A stretch of 64,000 nt of DNA from positions 372,001-436,000 of the forward strand of contig VWPU01004130.1 in assembly GCA_013398955.1 (NCBI GenBank). The letters run 5' to 3'. This document shows positions 10,713-21,800 of this stretch, piece by piece. The DNA is from Callaeas wilsoni. Taxonomy: Eukaryota; Chordata; Aves; Passeriformes; Callaeidae. Under the pieces are notes generated by a model. It had not been told where the DNA came from. It saw only the letters and a program-made list of their open reading frames with translations, and ran no database searches. The translations under genes were made by a program, and so were the position numbers. Position 1 is the stretch's first letter, and each line of letters opens with the position of its first letter.

Positions 10713-12862
10713 ACATGCACGATATATAAATAAAATACAGACAGTAATGTAGTGTTAGGAAAGTCCATTGGTAGTCATTAATTTGACAAGATTGTATAGG
10801 ATGGGAAGAATGATCTTCCTCAGAGTGAAAAATTGTTTTCACTACATCACATTAAGACATTTATCCAATGAGCTCAGGAGCAAGCACAGCTCATCTCAGC
10901 TTGTTTTACCTACCTCTTTGTAGTAGTTCTACTTCCAAACAATGCCGTGGAAGAAAAACTGTGTAATGCCTGCTACTGGCCTGGGGTTGCAGGATTTGCA
11001 TCAGTGGAGGGAACTCTCTCCGTTTAATTTTAATTAAAAATCAGGTGGTAAAGCTGGGGAAAAGATTTGTAAGGATCTGAAGTGTCTGAAGAGGAGCGGC
11101 TTGAATAACACTGTATTAGTCATGAGGAGAGGAAGGAAGAATGTTGTCGTGATTTGAAAGTAACATTGTTCAGTAAACGAAGATGTGTGAAGCACTTGCT
11201 AAACTAAATTAGTTCTGAGATTTGGTGCACGTTTGGGTAACTGCGTTCATTGAAGCTTTGAACAATTGTGAAGGAGAAAACAGAAATACATTTATTAAAT
11301 ACAAATACTGCTTGAATTCTCTTCTGGTGGTGTTTATCTGCAATGATTCAGCCGCGATTTTTCATATTTCAGACAGAATCATTAATTGGCACAAATAAAT
11401 AGACACAACTAATACGGTGTAATTCTCTGAATTTTATTTCGAGGTGCCAGTATAACAAAGACTTTGCTTTCCCTCACAAAAACAGAAGTTGTAGAGAAGT
11501 TTTAGGACCCTCTGCTCCTAATTTTTCTAAAGAAGCTGTTCCTCAACAGATGACCTTTTTCTAATGCATGGATTCATTACGCAGGAAGGGTAAATCCTGT
11601 GGTCTGCATGTCCTCTGTAGAATATAATTGAATAATTGTAGCCATATACTTCATATTGTATTATCTTGTGATTAATTTTTCTAAGAGTTGGTGCTCCCAC
11701 CTCTTCGTGGGGAGGGGGGACAATGTCTGCACTCTCAGGTCACGTTCTCACCTCCTTTTATTGCACCCCTGACACTCACTCATCTACCCAGGATCTTTAC
11801 CTTTGTGCCACTACACTTGTTGCTGTCTTACTCAGTTAAGAAGTACAAATAGCCCCAGCATTGCCAGCTGCAGTCCCAGGCTGGATCATTACTCCAGATT
11901 TGAGGTTAATCAACTGCAAATTCCATTAGCTTCATACAGAGTGAAAATAAAGAACAGACGGTCTCGCATGTGAGCCAGAAGTCAGGTGCAGCACAATACG
12001 GCCAGCCTTCAGGTAGAGGGATTTTTTCCCTTTGGCCAACACCTCTGAGATCAGACCAAAGGAGCAGATCAAAAGAAAAGAGATTTTCATGAAAGTTTTA
12101 TAGACTCACTTTTTTTTTTCCTCCTTCCCTTTTCTCTCCATTTCCAATTGCAAACGTTAGTTCTTCACTTCATTCTGGTGGCATTTTTACCCTTTTTTCT
12201 GCTAAAACCTATGGAAAGTTGTTAAGAGTTGTATTCTCAGGCACGTTATGTTCTTTACCTACTTGTTGATTGTGTGACTTGTTTTATTGCTTGAGGAAGC
12301 GCTGGGTGAAGTTTGGGAGGGATGAGGGGGCAGTTCACTGTTGAAGACCCATTTACTGAGATCCAAGTGCTGACAGGCACATGCACCTTGTGAGCTCTGC
12401 CACGGATTTCAATAGGACTCGCAATATCAAAGCTGGACACACAGGAGAGCAGAGGCAGGAACCAGGCCTAGACGCTTCCCTGCTGCTTTTATTCCATGCA
12501 GTCCCCCCCCAGTCCCCTGAGATGGTGGGTTTGTTTGTCACTGGTGGTTTTCTCATGAGTCCATTTAAAATGTTGAACTACTTCTTTTTGCATGTGCTAT
12601 AAGGGTCAATACTTACAGAAATTTTTTAAAAAATTAATCTGCAGTTGAATGCAAAAATAATGCCTTTGATAATCTGAATACTCTAAAGCAAAAGCTTTCT
12701 CATCGAGCAGAAAGAACTGCAGGAAAGTCAGGTCTGTGGGCAGAAGTTGAGATGCTGCTGCACTCAGAGTGCTCTGCACTTTCCAGGCTGAATTCTCAAA
12801 ATGTACATTAGCACAGTGATTGCCAAACAAAGTGAATTTTGTGTGCTGTGGTTTTTCTGTGC
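10713..12862. other. Unique intron sequence with an AT-rich enhancer-like stretch
   Basis: No gene or transposon is recognised. Between about 11160 and 11460 the sequence is AT-rich with TTAATTGGCAC, AAATAAATAG and CTAATAC words, suggestive of a conserved element. A pyrimidine tract lies at 12109-12139. The remainder is featureless. Confidence 0.25.
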
Positions 12863-12935
12863 ATCTCTCTCTCTCTCTTCACCCAGTTTTGATGGGGAAG
12901 GGAGGTGCCTGTGTGTATGTGTGTGTATAACTCCC
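12863..12935. repeat. (CT)n and (GT)n short microsatellites
   Basis: A run of seven CT units at about 12865-12879 is followed at about 12908-12928 by GTGTGTATGTGTGTGTATA. Both are short and interrupted. Confidence 0.75.
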
Positions 12936-14248
12936 TATATACATATGTTAGATTATCACTGGCACACCACTACAAAAGGTTAGGGAAAATATTGCTGCCA
13001 ACAGAACTAAAGATTAAATAATCCAATCTCTGGGAACTGTAAACTAACAATCACTATCACAAACGGGCCCTTTCTAATCATAGTTTGTGGTGGAATGAAA
13101 GATGCAATTGTCTGGAATTGATGAATATGGGATCCATGCTGGCTTCGGGGTCAAAGGTGACTTCATGCAAAGGTCCCTTTCTCTCTGGCACTGCTGCCTT
13201 TGTATAGCATAGCTTGGCAGCTATCTCTTTGCACTTCGGCTACCTGCCAATGCAGCTGGTACTGTGCAACTGTCTGGTACAGACTACAAAGCATCACTCA
13301 GCAACCAGCAGCTCCGCATGGGGCCCCTTTTCTAGGATGACAAAGAAAGATGGGCTATACATTCTGCCATCTATGCCCATTAAAAAGACTCTTAAATTGC
13401 ATTACTACAAGTTATTGTTAATTATGTAGTAGTCACTGGATCTGTATGATCCTTGGAGGGGTTGATAATCTTTACTGTATGCTGGCAGTGCGAGTAATCA
13501 AGAGGGAAAAATCAGTATTTTGTAGTATAAAAAGTAAGTACTTTTGTGGTGAGTTGCTTGTGTGTAGCCATATGAATGAAACCCTCACTTGGACAGGTTT
13601 CTGGCATATGCAGAAACAAAACTGATTCAACTAGACAAATTACTTGTGAAGCTGTGTCCTTATAGCTTCAATATTCATGTTGCAGTTAGGCTTGGGAAGT
13701 GCTTTTGTTGGTAAGCGTTTATCCTGAAAGCTTGCTGGTTGTTAAAATGTGCCTTGAGCAGAAACGGGGATGGAAGAAAACAAAGTTCCCGGGCACATTA
13801 GAATAAACAATTTCAGTTTAGAAATCATAAAACTAACCAGTGTTTAAAGGAGAGGATTCTGATAATGGAAGTGGCATCACTGTCAGACTGACAGGACACT
13901 GAATATTCCGAGTACTTTTTGCCTTGGTAGTGCATTTTCTTCCTGTTCTTGAGAAATTGTTTGTAGTGTAGCCAACAACAGGAAAACATTTGTCCCCCCT
14001 AAAGCTGAGATCCTGGCTGTCTCCTGAGGAATGACTGAGCTACTTCTGTCCTTCAGTCCAGGCATGATGAATTGCATTGCAACTAAATCTGCAGGCCTGA
14101 TTCCAATGGGTATTTTCCAACTCCTGTAAGTCCACCAGTGTTAATATAAAACTGGAATCCCTAATCTGGGCAAGTGAGATTGGATTCACCTTCAGGAGGA
14201 TGTATCGATGACTTGCTCCATAGATCCAAGTTATTTCAACTTAAATAT
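12936..14248. other. Unique intron sequence, no gene seen
   Basis: No exon is recognisable. The stretch 14090-14160 contains words such as 'cctgattccaatggg' and 'ccaccagtgttaa' that resemble the same class of old amniote repeat as 14249-14324, but too degraded to call. Confidence 0.25.
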
Positions 14249-14324
14249 CTTGGGCCAAATGCCCCGTCAGCTGGCACTGCTCCCCTGAGGTTAATGGAGA
14301 TGTACCAGTTTACCTCTCCTGAAC
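14249..14324. repeat. Second relic of the old amniote interspersed repeat
   Basis: It opens with CTTGGGCCAAATGCCCC and continues 'gaggttaatggagatgtaccagtttac', matching the general pattern of the element at 4218-4320. Diverged and without intact terminal repeats, it is likely over 100 million years old if the assignment is right. Confidence 0.35.
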
Positions 14325-14936
14325 TTTTTGGCACTCGTTTTTCCTAAGATTTCAAGGAAAAATCTGTAAGGAAAATGGTGGGACTTTTTTACTCATGACT
14401 GAGTTTTTTCTCCCTTGTCTTTTTTCCTGCTTTCCCTGCACTATTTATGATCTTGCACTTGCCTCCTGGAGAGCTGGCAGGCAGCCTAAGATGTACACCA
14501 AATTCTGGGAAGGAAGCAACACCATTTCTGTATAGTACCACTGTGAGAGCTAGTCTGTTGGACCACTTTTATTTCCTCTTTTGTTCAAATTACACAAAAA
14601 TCTGAGAGACACGAGATACAACAGGAGGAGATGAAAACCCTCAGTCTTCAGTTACTCTCTTTCCTCCTTGCATCTAATATTCCTTTTCTAGCCTTGTTCT
14701 GGTATCGGCTATTTGAAATAGTTATATATAATTTAACATTATACAAAAGTATTGTCATATCAAACATAGTGAAACGGATTCCAAAAACACCATCTGGTAT
14801 TTGGGAATGCACTGTGAGTTGGGAACGTGAGAAGAGATATTCTTTGCCACTTTGCTTGGGACCCAGCCATTAGCAGTGTAATTGCCAAGAAAAGGTGACA
14901 GGCTTCAGGCTTAATGCAAGTGGTTGGGTTTTTTTC
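14325..14936. other. Unique intron sequence, no gene seen
   Basis: No ORF of known family or repeat is visible. A weak NFI-like palindrome core (TGGC-N5-GCC) occurs at 14474-14488, which is not above chance. Confidence 0.25.
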
Positions 14937-14961
14937 CTCTCTCTCTCTCTCTCTCTCTCCC
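14937..14961. repeat. (CT)n microsatellite
   Basis: About eleven uninterrupted CT units precede CCCAG. Confidence 0.9.
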
Positions 14962-16044
14962 AGTCTGTTAACTCTATGAGTCCTAAACTAAATGCAAAAG
15001 GCACTGTAAGGACAACACCAGGCAAAAAAAAATAGGCTCCCTTAAATTTAAAGGCATGGCAGAAAATGAAAACAGTCACTGGGCTCCTATAAGAAGACTG
15101 GAATAAGTGAAAGCAAAATAAGCTTGTTGAGAGGAGGAAAGAAAATGAGACATGTATGCTTTAAAGCTGCAGTGTGCTACATGGAATTGTTCTCTTAAGT
15201 AGTGGATTTGTAATGATTAGAGTTTCCCAAGCTTTATCCAAAAGCTCATTTCAAAGCCAACATTAGTTCCCTTTAATCCACCCAAAATTGCAAAACGCAT
15301 TTTGTGAAGGTCATCCGTGACTACTCGAAACCTGCTTTATTTGATGTTATCTCGCTTCTTCCTCCGTATCTCCATCTATCCCTTTAAGGTGGGGGGGGAA
15401 GAGAGAGAGGGTTTAATAAATTAAAATCTCGGATTGATTTCTGTGGGAATATTATTTTGCTGTGTAAGACTCCAAAGGGCACGCACAGTGCAGTTTATAT
15501 AATTTCATGTTGCTACCATGTATGCTGCCATTGGCAGGTGTAATTCTAACAAGTTCTGCCAATAATTCTCACCTGAGAACCAGATCAAACATGAGGGATG
15601 TAAAAAATCAGAGATATTTGAACAAGGATCAAAGTCTCTGTATTGCATGCAGGAAGGCAAATAAACTTTTGCAGCAGAGGATGAAAATAAGTGAATAACA
15701 CAGCAAGGTTTTCATCTTCATTGATTTCCATCTAACATTTGAAATACAGCCTTGTATTAATTCTCAGCTTTAAAAAAAGGCCACATTGATTTGTTTCGGC
15801 ATGTCAGAAACTGCGATGCTACAATAGATCTGCTATTAAATTACACAAAATAAAATGATTTCTGGTGGGTGTAGCTAATGCTTGCCAAATTAGATGAAAT
15901 GAAAGCTAACCCTCTTAGTCTAGCTGTTGTTTTTAAATATTTATGTCTTTAACAGACATTTGTGTGTGCCATGAGGGGGACTAGAAACTCCTTTGCTATC
16001 AGTCAGTTGATGTAGACATGCAAAATTCTTACAATCTCAGTACC
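14962..16044. other. Unique intron sequence with an AT-rich enhancer-like stretch
   Basis: No gene is visible. At about 15830-15960 the text is AT-rich and carries CTAATGCTTGCCAAATTAG, which includes an NFI half-site (GCCAA) between TAAT cores. A short G-run followed by AG repeats lies at 15391-15410. Confidence 0.25.
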
Positions 16045-16395
16045 AGACTCGCACGAAACGTTTGTCACCGCAAGTTCTTTCAATTTCTTTGAAATTCTTC
16101 CGCCGATTCACCACGCTGCCGGCTTGGCTCCCGTTACTTATTTATTTACTGCGATTGCGTTTCCCTGCAAACGGGTTCTGTATGCAAAATTTAGGCTACA
16201 AGGTGTAGCGCAGATTTTTGGAGCTGAACCTTTCAGCACGGAAAAGGTGGTGGCAGCCCCATGGCTGCCAGATTGCTCGAGGGACTGCGAGAGAAGCTGC
16301 GAGCCCAGAGCTCGCCCTCTCTGCCGGCGACCAGCCGGCGCGAAACTTTGCCCTGAAACAAACACCGCCGAGCCTCGCCACGCAGCCGAGTGGGA
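16045..16395. promoter_or_regulatory. Intronic CpG island, candidate alternative promoter
   Basis: I count 28 CpGs in about 345 bases at a little over 50 percent GC, at or above the composition expectation. Most of the surrounding 10 kb is strongly CpG-depleted. About eight more CpGs continue to 16620. This is the strongest CpG island in the window. On the + strand a donor-like CAG|GTAAAG occurs at 16691-16699 and an ATG at 16398 opens a 42-codon frame, but no known NFI first-exon peptide is recognised. It may drive another NFI transcript, an antisense non-coding RNA, or be an enhancer. Confidence 0.5.
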
Positions 16396-18227
16396 AAATG
16401 AGTCAAACATCACAAAGGAATCTCTCTGTTCTTTCTGAGACTTTTATGGGGTGCAATTTTATCTCGGCCGTGCTTGGCCTGACCTCCAGTGCTGTTTGCT
16501 TTCTAAAAGGCAGTGATGGTCTCTGATACGAGGCTCATTTAGTACCAGGTTCCTGGCTTTGAGCTGTGTCGACACAAGGCAGTCCCCAACGCGCCGGTGT
16601 CCCAAACCCTCCCGACTCAGAACCCAACCTAGGCAGCCCAGAAGAAAGATAATGTTCTGATTTCTATCTCACAAAAACAAACACTCTTTTCAGGTAAAGC
16701 CGCTCTCCAACAGAGTCTTGTATTCCTGGTCTTGTTCAGTACCTGCTGCTCCAACAGTTCTGGCTTTGGAAGCGCAGCTCTGCTTGGGATGGAGCAGCGA
16801 GGGACACATCTGGCCCCTCGAAGCACAGACATTTCTTCCTTCGATCAGTTCAGTGATAGAGGGACAGACCACATGCAGGATTCCTGATTCCCGCTCAAGG
16901 AATCAAGAAACAAAACCAAAACTGGTTTGCAATTTAATTTCTGAAGGCGTGTATTCACCTTTGGAAACTTTTACTTACAAGAGGGAAAGCCCTTCAACAC
17001 AAGCGAAATGTGATAATACTTTTTGCATTAGAGTTCCTTCAGTAACAGAAATTGCACAAATTCTCTCCTTTTGACTGTGCTTCTCTTTGACTTTTGCCTA
17101 TTGAATAACTGACTTTTAAAATACATGTATTTTATTTAACAGTTTTAATCAACAACTGCAGTAACAATAATTTGTATTTTCATTCACGAAGTTATTATTA
17201 AGTGTGTTTTGAGCCTCTGTTGAGCACCTGCCGCCTCTGTGACCCAAAACCTGCTGCTGTGGTTAATAGCAGCAATACCTTGATTCAGTACAATTTACTC
17301 CCCATTCGTGCCCAGCACACAGCGTGGGGCAGCTTGGGGACACCCTGGGTGTGTGCAGGCTGCAGCATCCTGTCCCCAGCTCCATCTGGGTTGTGGGCAC
17401 ACTGGTGCTTTCCCAGGTGGTTAACTGCCAACTCCAGCAGTTTTAGCTTTTTATCACCTTAACAGGAATGTGCCACCCACACCAATGTGGAATTACTGGA
17501 TCTTTCTCCTAATTTTTCCCTTCTGCATAGAGGGCTTTGCCTCTTTTTCCCTTCCCAGCCTATGCCAGGCTGAGGTTTTGTTTTGCTCTCCGGTGACATG
17601 ATGACAAACTGCAAATGAATAATCAGAAGTACTTAGAATGAAAATGGCAAAAATATTATTAGTTGCTGCCCCCCACCCCTACTCCCGCTCCGCTCTCCCA
17701 TTTTCCCCTCCCTCCTCTTTTGACGGCAGGCAGAAAATGCAGATGCCAAGGCAGCGGAAGATATTTTTAAGCAGGAGCATCTGGCTCCTTGGCAGACTTC
17801 ACAGGCAGTTGGTTTGGTTGTTTTGGAGTTGCCTCTGGGTCTGTCACATGTTTTGGCATCTGACTGATTGTCTGGGCTGCCTCCTCTTATTGGACATATT
17901 TTTTGTTTGACTCACCTTTGATTCTGAATTGTCTCTTTATTTTCATTTGCCAGGGAACAGCAACTTCAGCTGATCCTGGGCTTGTTTATGTAGAAATAGT
18001 CCCTGTCGTTCCCTGCCCGTGGCTCACGGGAGCCTCCTGCCTGCCCGCGCTGTGCTCCCAAAGGTGCTTCCTGCTGCTTCCGCAGGATTCGGGTCAGGCT
18101 CTGAGCACTCCCTGCGAGGGAAACTGTTCCATGGGGAAGAGTTGTCCTGCATTCAAACATGCAGCCAAAAGCTGGACAGACACTGTTCCCAATATATACT
18201 GTATCTCTGTGTGTGGTTTGGGGTTTT
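16396..18227. other. Unique intron sequence, no gene seen
   Basis: No coding exon is recognised. A cytosine-rich pyrimidine tract lies at about 17671-17721 (CCCCCCACCCCTACTCCCGC and onward) and could form unusual structure. GC is moderately raised at 18010-18130. Confidence 0.25.
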
Positions 18228-18276
<49 letters not shown>

Positions 18277-18296
18277 CACATATATATATGTATATA
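18228..18296. repeat. Compound (AC)n(AT)n microsatellite
   Basis: About six CA units run directly into about sixteen TA units, then CATACACA and another TATATATATGTATATA block. A TGTGTGTGG run some 15 bases upstream can pair with the CA part to form a hairpin. The repeat is likely polymorphic and hard to sequence. Confidence 0.95.
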
Positions 18297-18659
18297 AAAG
18301 ATTATTATACTGGGGAGGAGGTTTGTCTTAAAACAGTGCCGTTTTTACTACTTTTGCAGAGTGCAAAAAACTACTTAAAATTACACGTCTGTTCCCGTCT
18401 TTTAAAGTTAGATGCTTAGCAGCATTTGCCTCTCTGTTTTCTCAGCATGGTAAATCACAGGCAAAGCTATTTTTTAACTCAAAAGAACTTTTTCCCCCTC
18501 AAACATCACGTCGAGGCAGTCTGGAATCCTGTCCCTGCGACCTGCCCCAGCCTGTGGAGCCAGCCCCAGGATTTTCCGAGTGCCAGGGCAGCGAGGCTGG
18601 CAGAAACAGGTGGGCTCGCAGCAGGGAGCAGCAGCCCAAGCCCCGCCACAAGTTCTGCT

Positions 18660-18870
18660 GGGATTTTTTTAGGTGGTTAAACTAAATCTAATTAAACCAG
18701 AGCATGTTTAAATGAGCTTCATTTAAATGTGCACTTTGTATAGGTCCTTTACTAATAACAGCAGCTCTTGCTTTTATTATTAGTGCTATCACTTTTCTGT
18801 CTTTACTGATATTCCCAGGGATTGAATGGATCATTTCTCAGAAGGATTGGGTTTATATTTCTAAAGTGCT
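18660..18870. other. AT-rich enhancer-like block
   Basis: The block is repeat-free with CTAATTAAAC, ATTTAAAT, ATTATTAG and other homeodomain-type words. No ORF is present. It resembles conserved non-coding elements in texture only. Confidence 0.3.
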
Positions 18871-21800
18871 AGTTTGGATCTGTCCTCTGAACTAGTCCTT
18901 GCTGTGCTCAGGAGGCACCACAGAGACTCAGACAGGAGATAGAAATCTGTGTTTTCAAGCTAAAAAGAGACCCTGTTCCATAAAGTGTTTTTCATTTAAG
19001 GAGCCTGCAAATAGAAGAGTGAAAAAATGCTGGTTTCTGAATACATTTGTAGTGTTTTGAAGGCAACCTTGTCAAAGATTGTTTTTCACTGATCTGATGT
19101 AAAGAAGGCATCATGTAACTTATACGTTGCTTGGGATTTTTTCTTAATTCAACCAAATTGAACTAAACTTTTCCAAGGAAAACCATAATACGACATTTTA
19201 AAACAAAAGCCCCCGATATGAGATTTTCATTAAGGTTAAAGTATTGCTTTGTCTTTCACTGGCCTGTTATTATTGCCTCATTCAGGTGCATGTTTGGAAG
19301 GTCCATCTATATTATCACTGTAGATAGCAAGGATGTCAGAGGCCAGGGAACTGGCACATATGGACTAAAGCTACTTATTCCCAGGACAGGACGTTTTGGG
19401 CAGCTAAGACCCATCCTTGTCTCTTCTCCTACCTGTACACAGCAGGGAATTGCAGAGTAACTCTCCTGGTATTTGGAGGTCACAAACACAGAGAAAGATG
19501 ACTAAAAATATTTTAAAATCTGAGAGAAACTGTATCTGCAGTTAACTTTTTTGTATGTGTGGAAAGGAAAAAAATATTTTCAAAGAAATTTTAATTCCTA
19601 AACCAGTAACTGAAGGAACAGGCAGAAAAAAACCCACAGGTGTCAATGCAGACACACTTGCATGCACACACTCCTTACACAAAATTACTTTTACCATCCG
19701 ATCACGAGACTTGGCTCGACTGATTCCAGGCAAAAACCAGACCCCAGATCTGTACAGGAATATTAGTAAACGTTTGCACGGAACACAGTATCACATACAA
19801 ATTAAAGTGAGTTTCCAGCTCTGTGTTTGCAGAAGGAAGCCTGTGTGTACAGCAAAGGCCTGAGTTCTGAAATCTGAAAAAGAAAATTACTATAAAACTA
19901 GCAAAGCCCCCAGTACACACTGTGTTTTAAAAGACATCTTGGTATTCTAGAGAATGTGCACCATAAATTTTGAATAGATGGGATTAGTAATATCATGAAG
20001 GGGAATCCCAAAGGAACTATCTCCAACAAGGAAGGAATCTTGTAAAAGACATTCACAATAAATCCTTTCATAGGCCTTGGCACTCGGATGTAACTCTGTG
20101 GATTCCCTGTTAAGTTTCCCTATGAGAAAAAAAACACAGGTCCTTTTGGGCTTTCGATTCTGAGAGTCGGTTTTGTGATCCGAAAGCACCATATGGGTGC
20201 TTTCACCTTTGTTTTTCAGCACCTGCAGCACTTGGCAGATCCATGGCAAAGCAGAAGCAGCAGCACAAAACAGGATATTATTGGGAGAGGGAGATGCAAT
20301 TCTGAATTCTCAGTCCTCTTGGGGCAAGCAAATAGCAGAAAGCTAAAGCACCGTGCCAAAATGGTCCTGGGGGACAATGTGGTTACAATAACTAATTTTG
20401 AGAATAGCCTTGCTCCTGCTACTCCAAGTCTGTGCAGCCTCATCCAACCGGAGACTCGATTTTCAAGGGCACAGCTCTAGGAGCACGAGATTGCAATCTC
20501 TGAACCAGAGTTACAGCCTTTGGACAGCAAAAAGCATGGGGGCTTTTCTGTCTTGCCCACAAACAGTTCACAGAATAATAGGAAAGTCTTTAGGAGCTCA
20601 GTAATATTCCTTAAAACCCCTTGGATCTGTAAATAGTGTGGACAGTGCTGCAGCTGGACAGACACCGTTCTCAAGGGAACAGAGATGTCTTTAGCACTTC
20701 TGGCTTGGTGTCCCAGCTTCTGGCAAGTCAGGTCAACACACATTCTCCACCAAGGGTAACTGACTGTACTTCTCTTCCTATAGTAAAGAAAAATCCTCAG
20801 CCAAAGTCAAGCCCTGACAAATCCTCACCTATGCAGCTGCATTTTTAGGCTTTCAGAAACCCTAAAAACAAGTCCATGTGTCTTGTTGTGTCCTTTGCTG
20901 TGATTTCTTTTATGGCCACAATGGGCTTTGCATCTCTTCAAGACTTAATGAAGGAAGATTTCAAAAACATTAGAAAAAATAATGAAGTGAGAGCATTCCA
21001 CTTGGCAGGGAATGGCAGTCGTTAGTTTAGAGGTACAGAAAAAGGGGTTTATTGATTCTGTGATTATTGAACACTGTCCGATACAAGACCAAGAGTCACT
21101 CCATCATCACACCAACCCTGTTGTAAACTCTGCAAACACAGTGTAAAAGATGAATGACGAGCTTGATTTCTCTTCCTGCTTTACCAAGATCCTTCGTGTC
21201 ATGAACTTCAGTGATTTGAGAAAGGTGGTTCTGTTGTCTTTGTAGCTGAACTAGGAAAGAAATTCATCTGGTTTCTCTCAACTGAAATGAGTAGCAAGGG
21301 AAAATATAAAACTGTTCAGAAATCATTTGTCATCAGGACACAAAGATCTGGCTGGGGTCAGAGCTAAGACTGAGTATTATCCCTTAAACCCCCCAGAAGC
21401 TGTGGGTGGTTACACTGGTGTCATCACAAGGCTCTGAGCATCTTGCTACTGCAAGTTCTGTAAACCTTTTTTCCACTTCAAATTGAAAGGTGCTGCTGTT
21501 CCCAATCAGACTTCCAAAAACAGGGACATGGCTTGGCCAGTGTTGACATGGATTTAGTCTCCCAGAAAAGTTGTTTTCTCTGTCGCCATCTGACACAGGT
21601 GGAGATTGTGCCAACGTAGCGAGCGCAAATTACAGACAACGCGATGCAGAATATCTTGTGCACGGACCTGTGTAGCTGTGTAATTGCTTGGCATGTCTTT
21701 GGCCCTTCACTTGTCCCAAGTGATAGGTGTGTGAATGGGTTTATAAGAATAATAATTCCCGAACTTACAGCCAACTCTTTTCCTCTCTCCATTACCCTGC

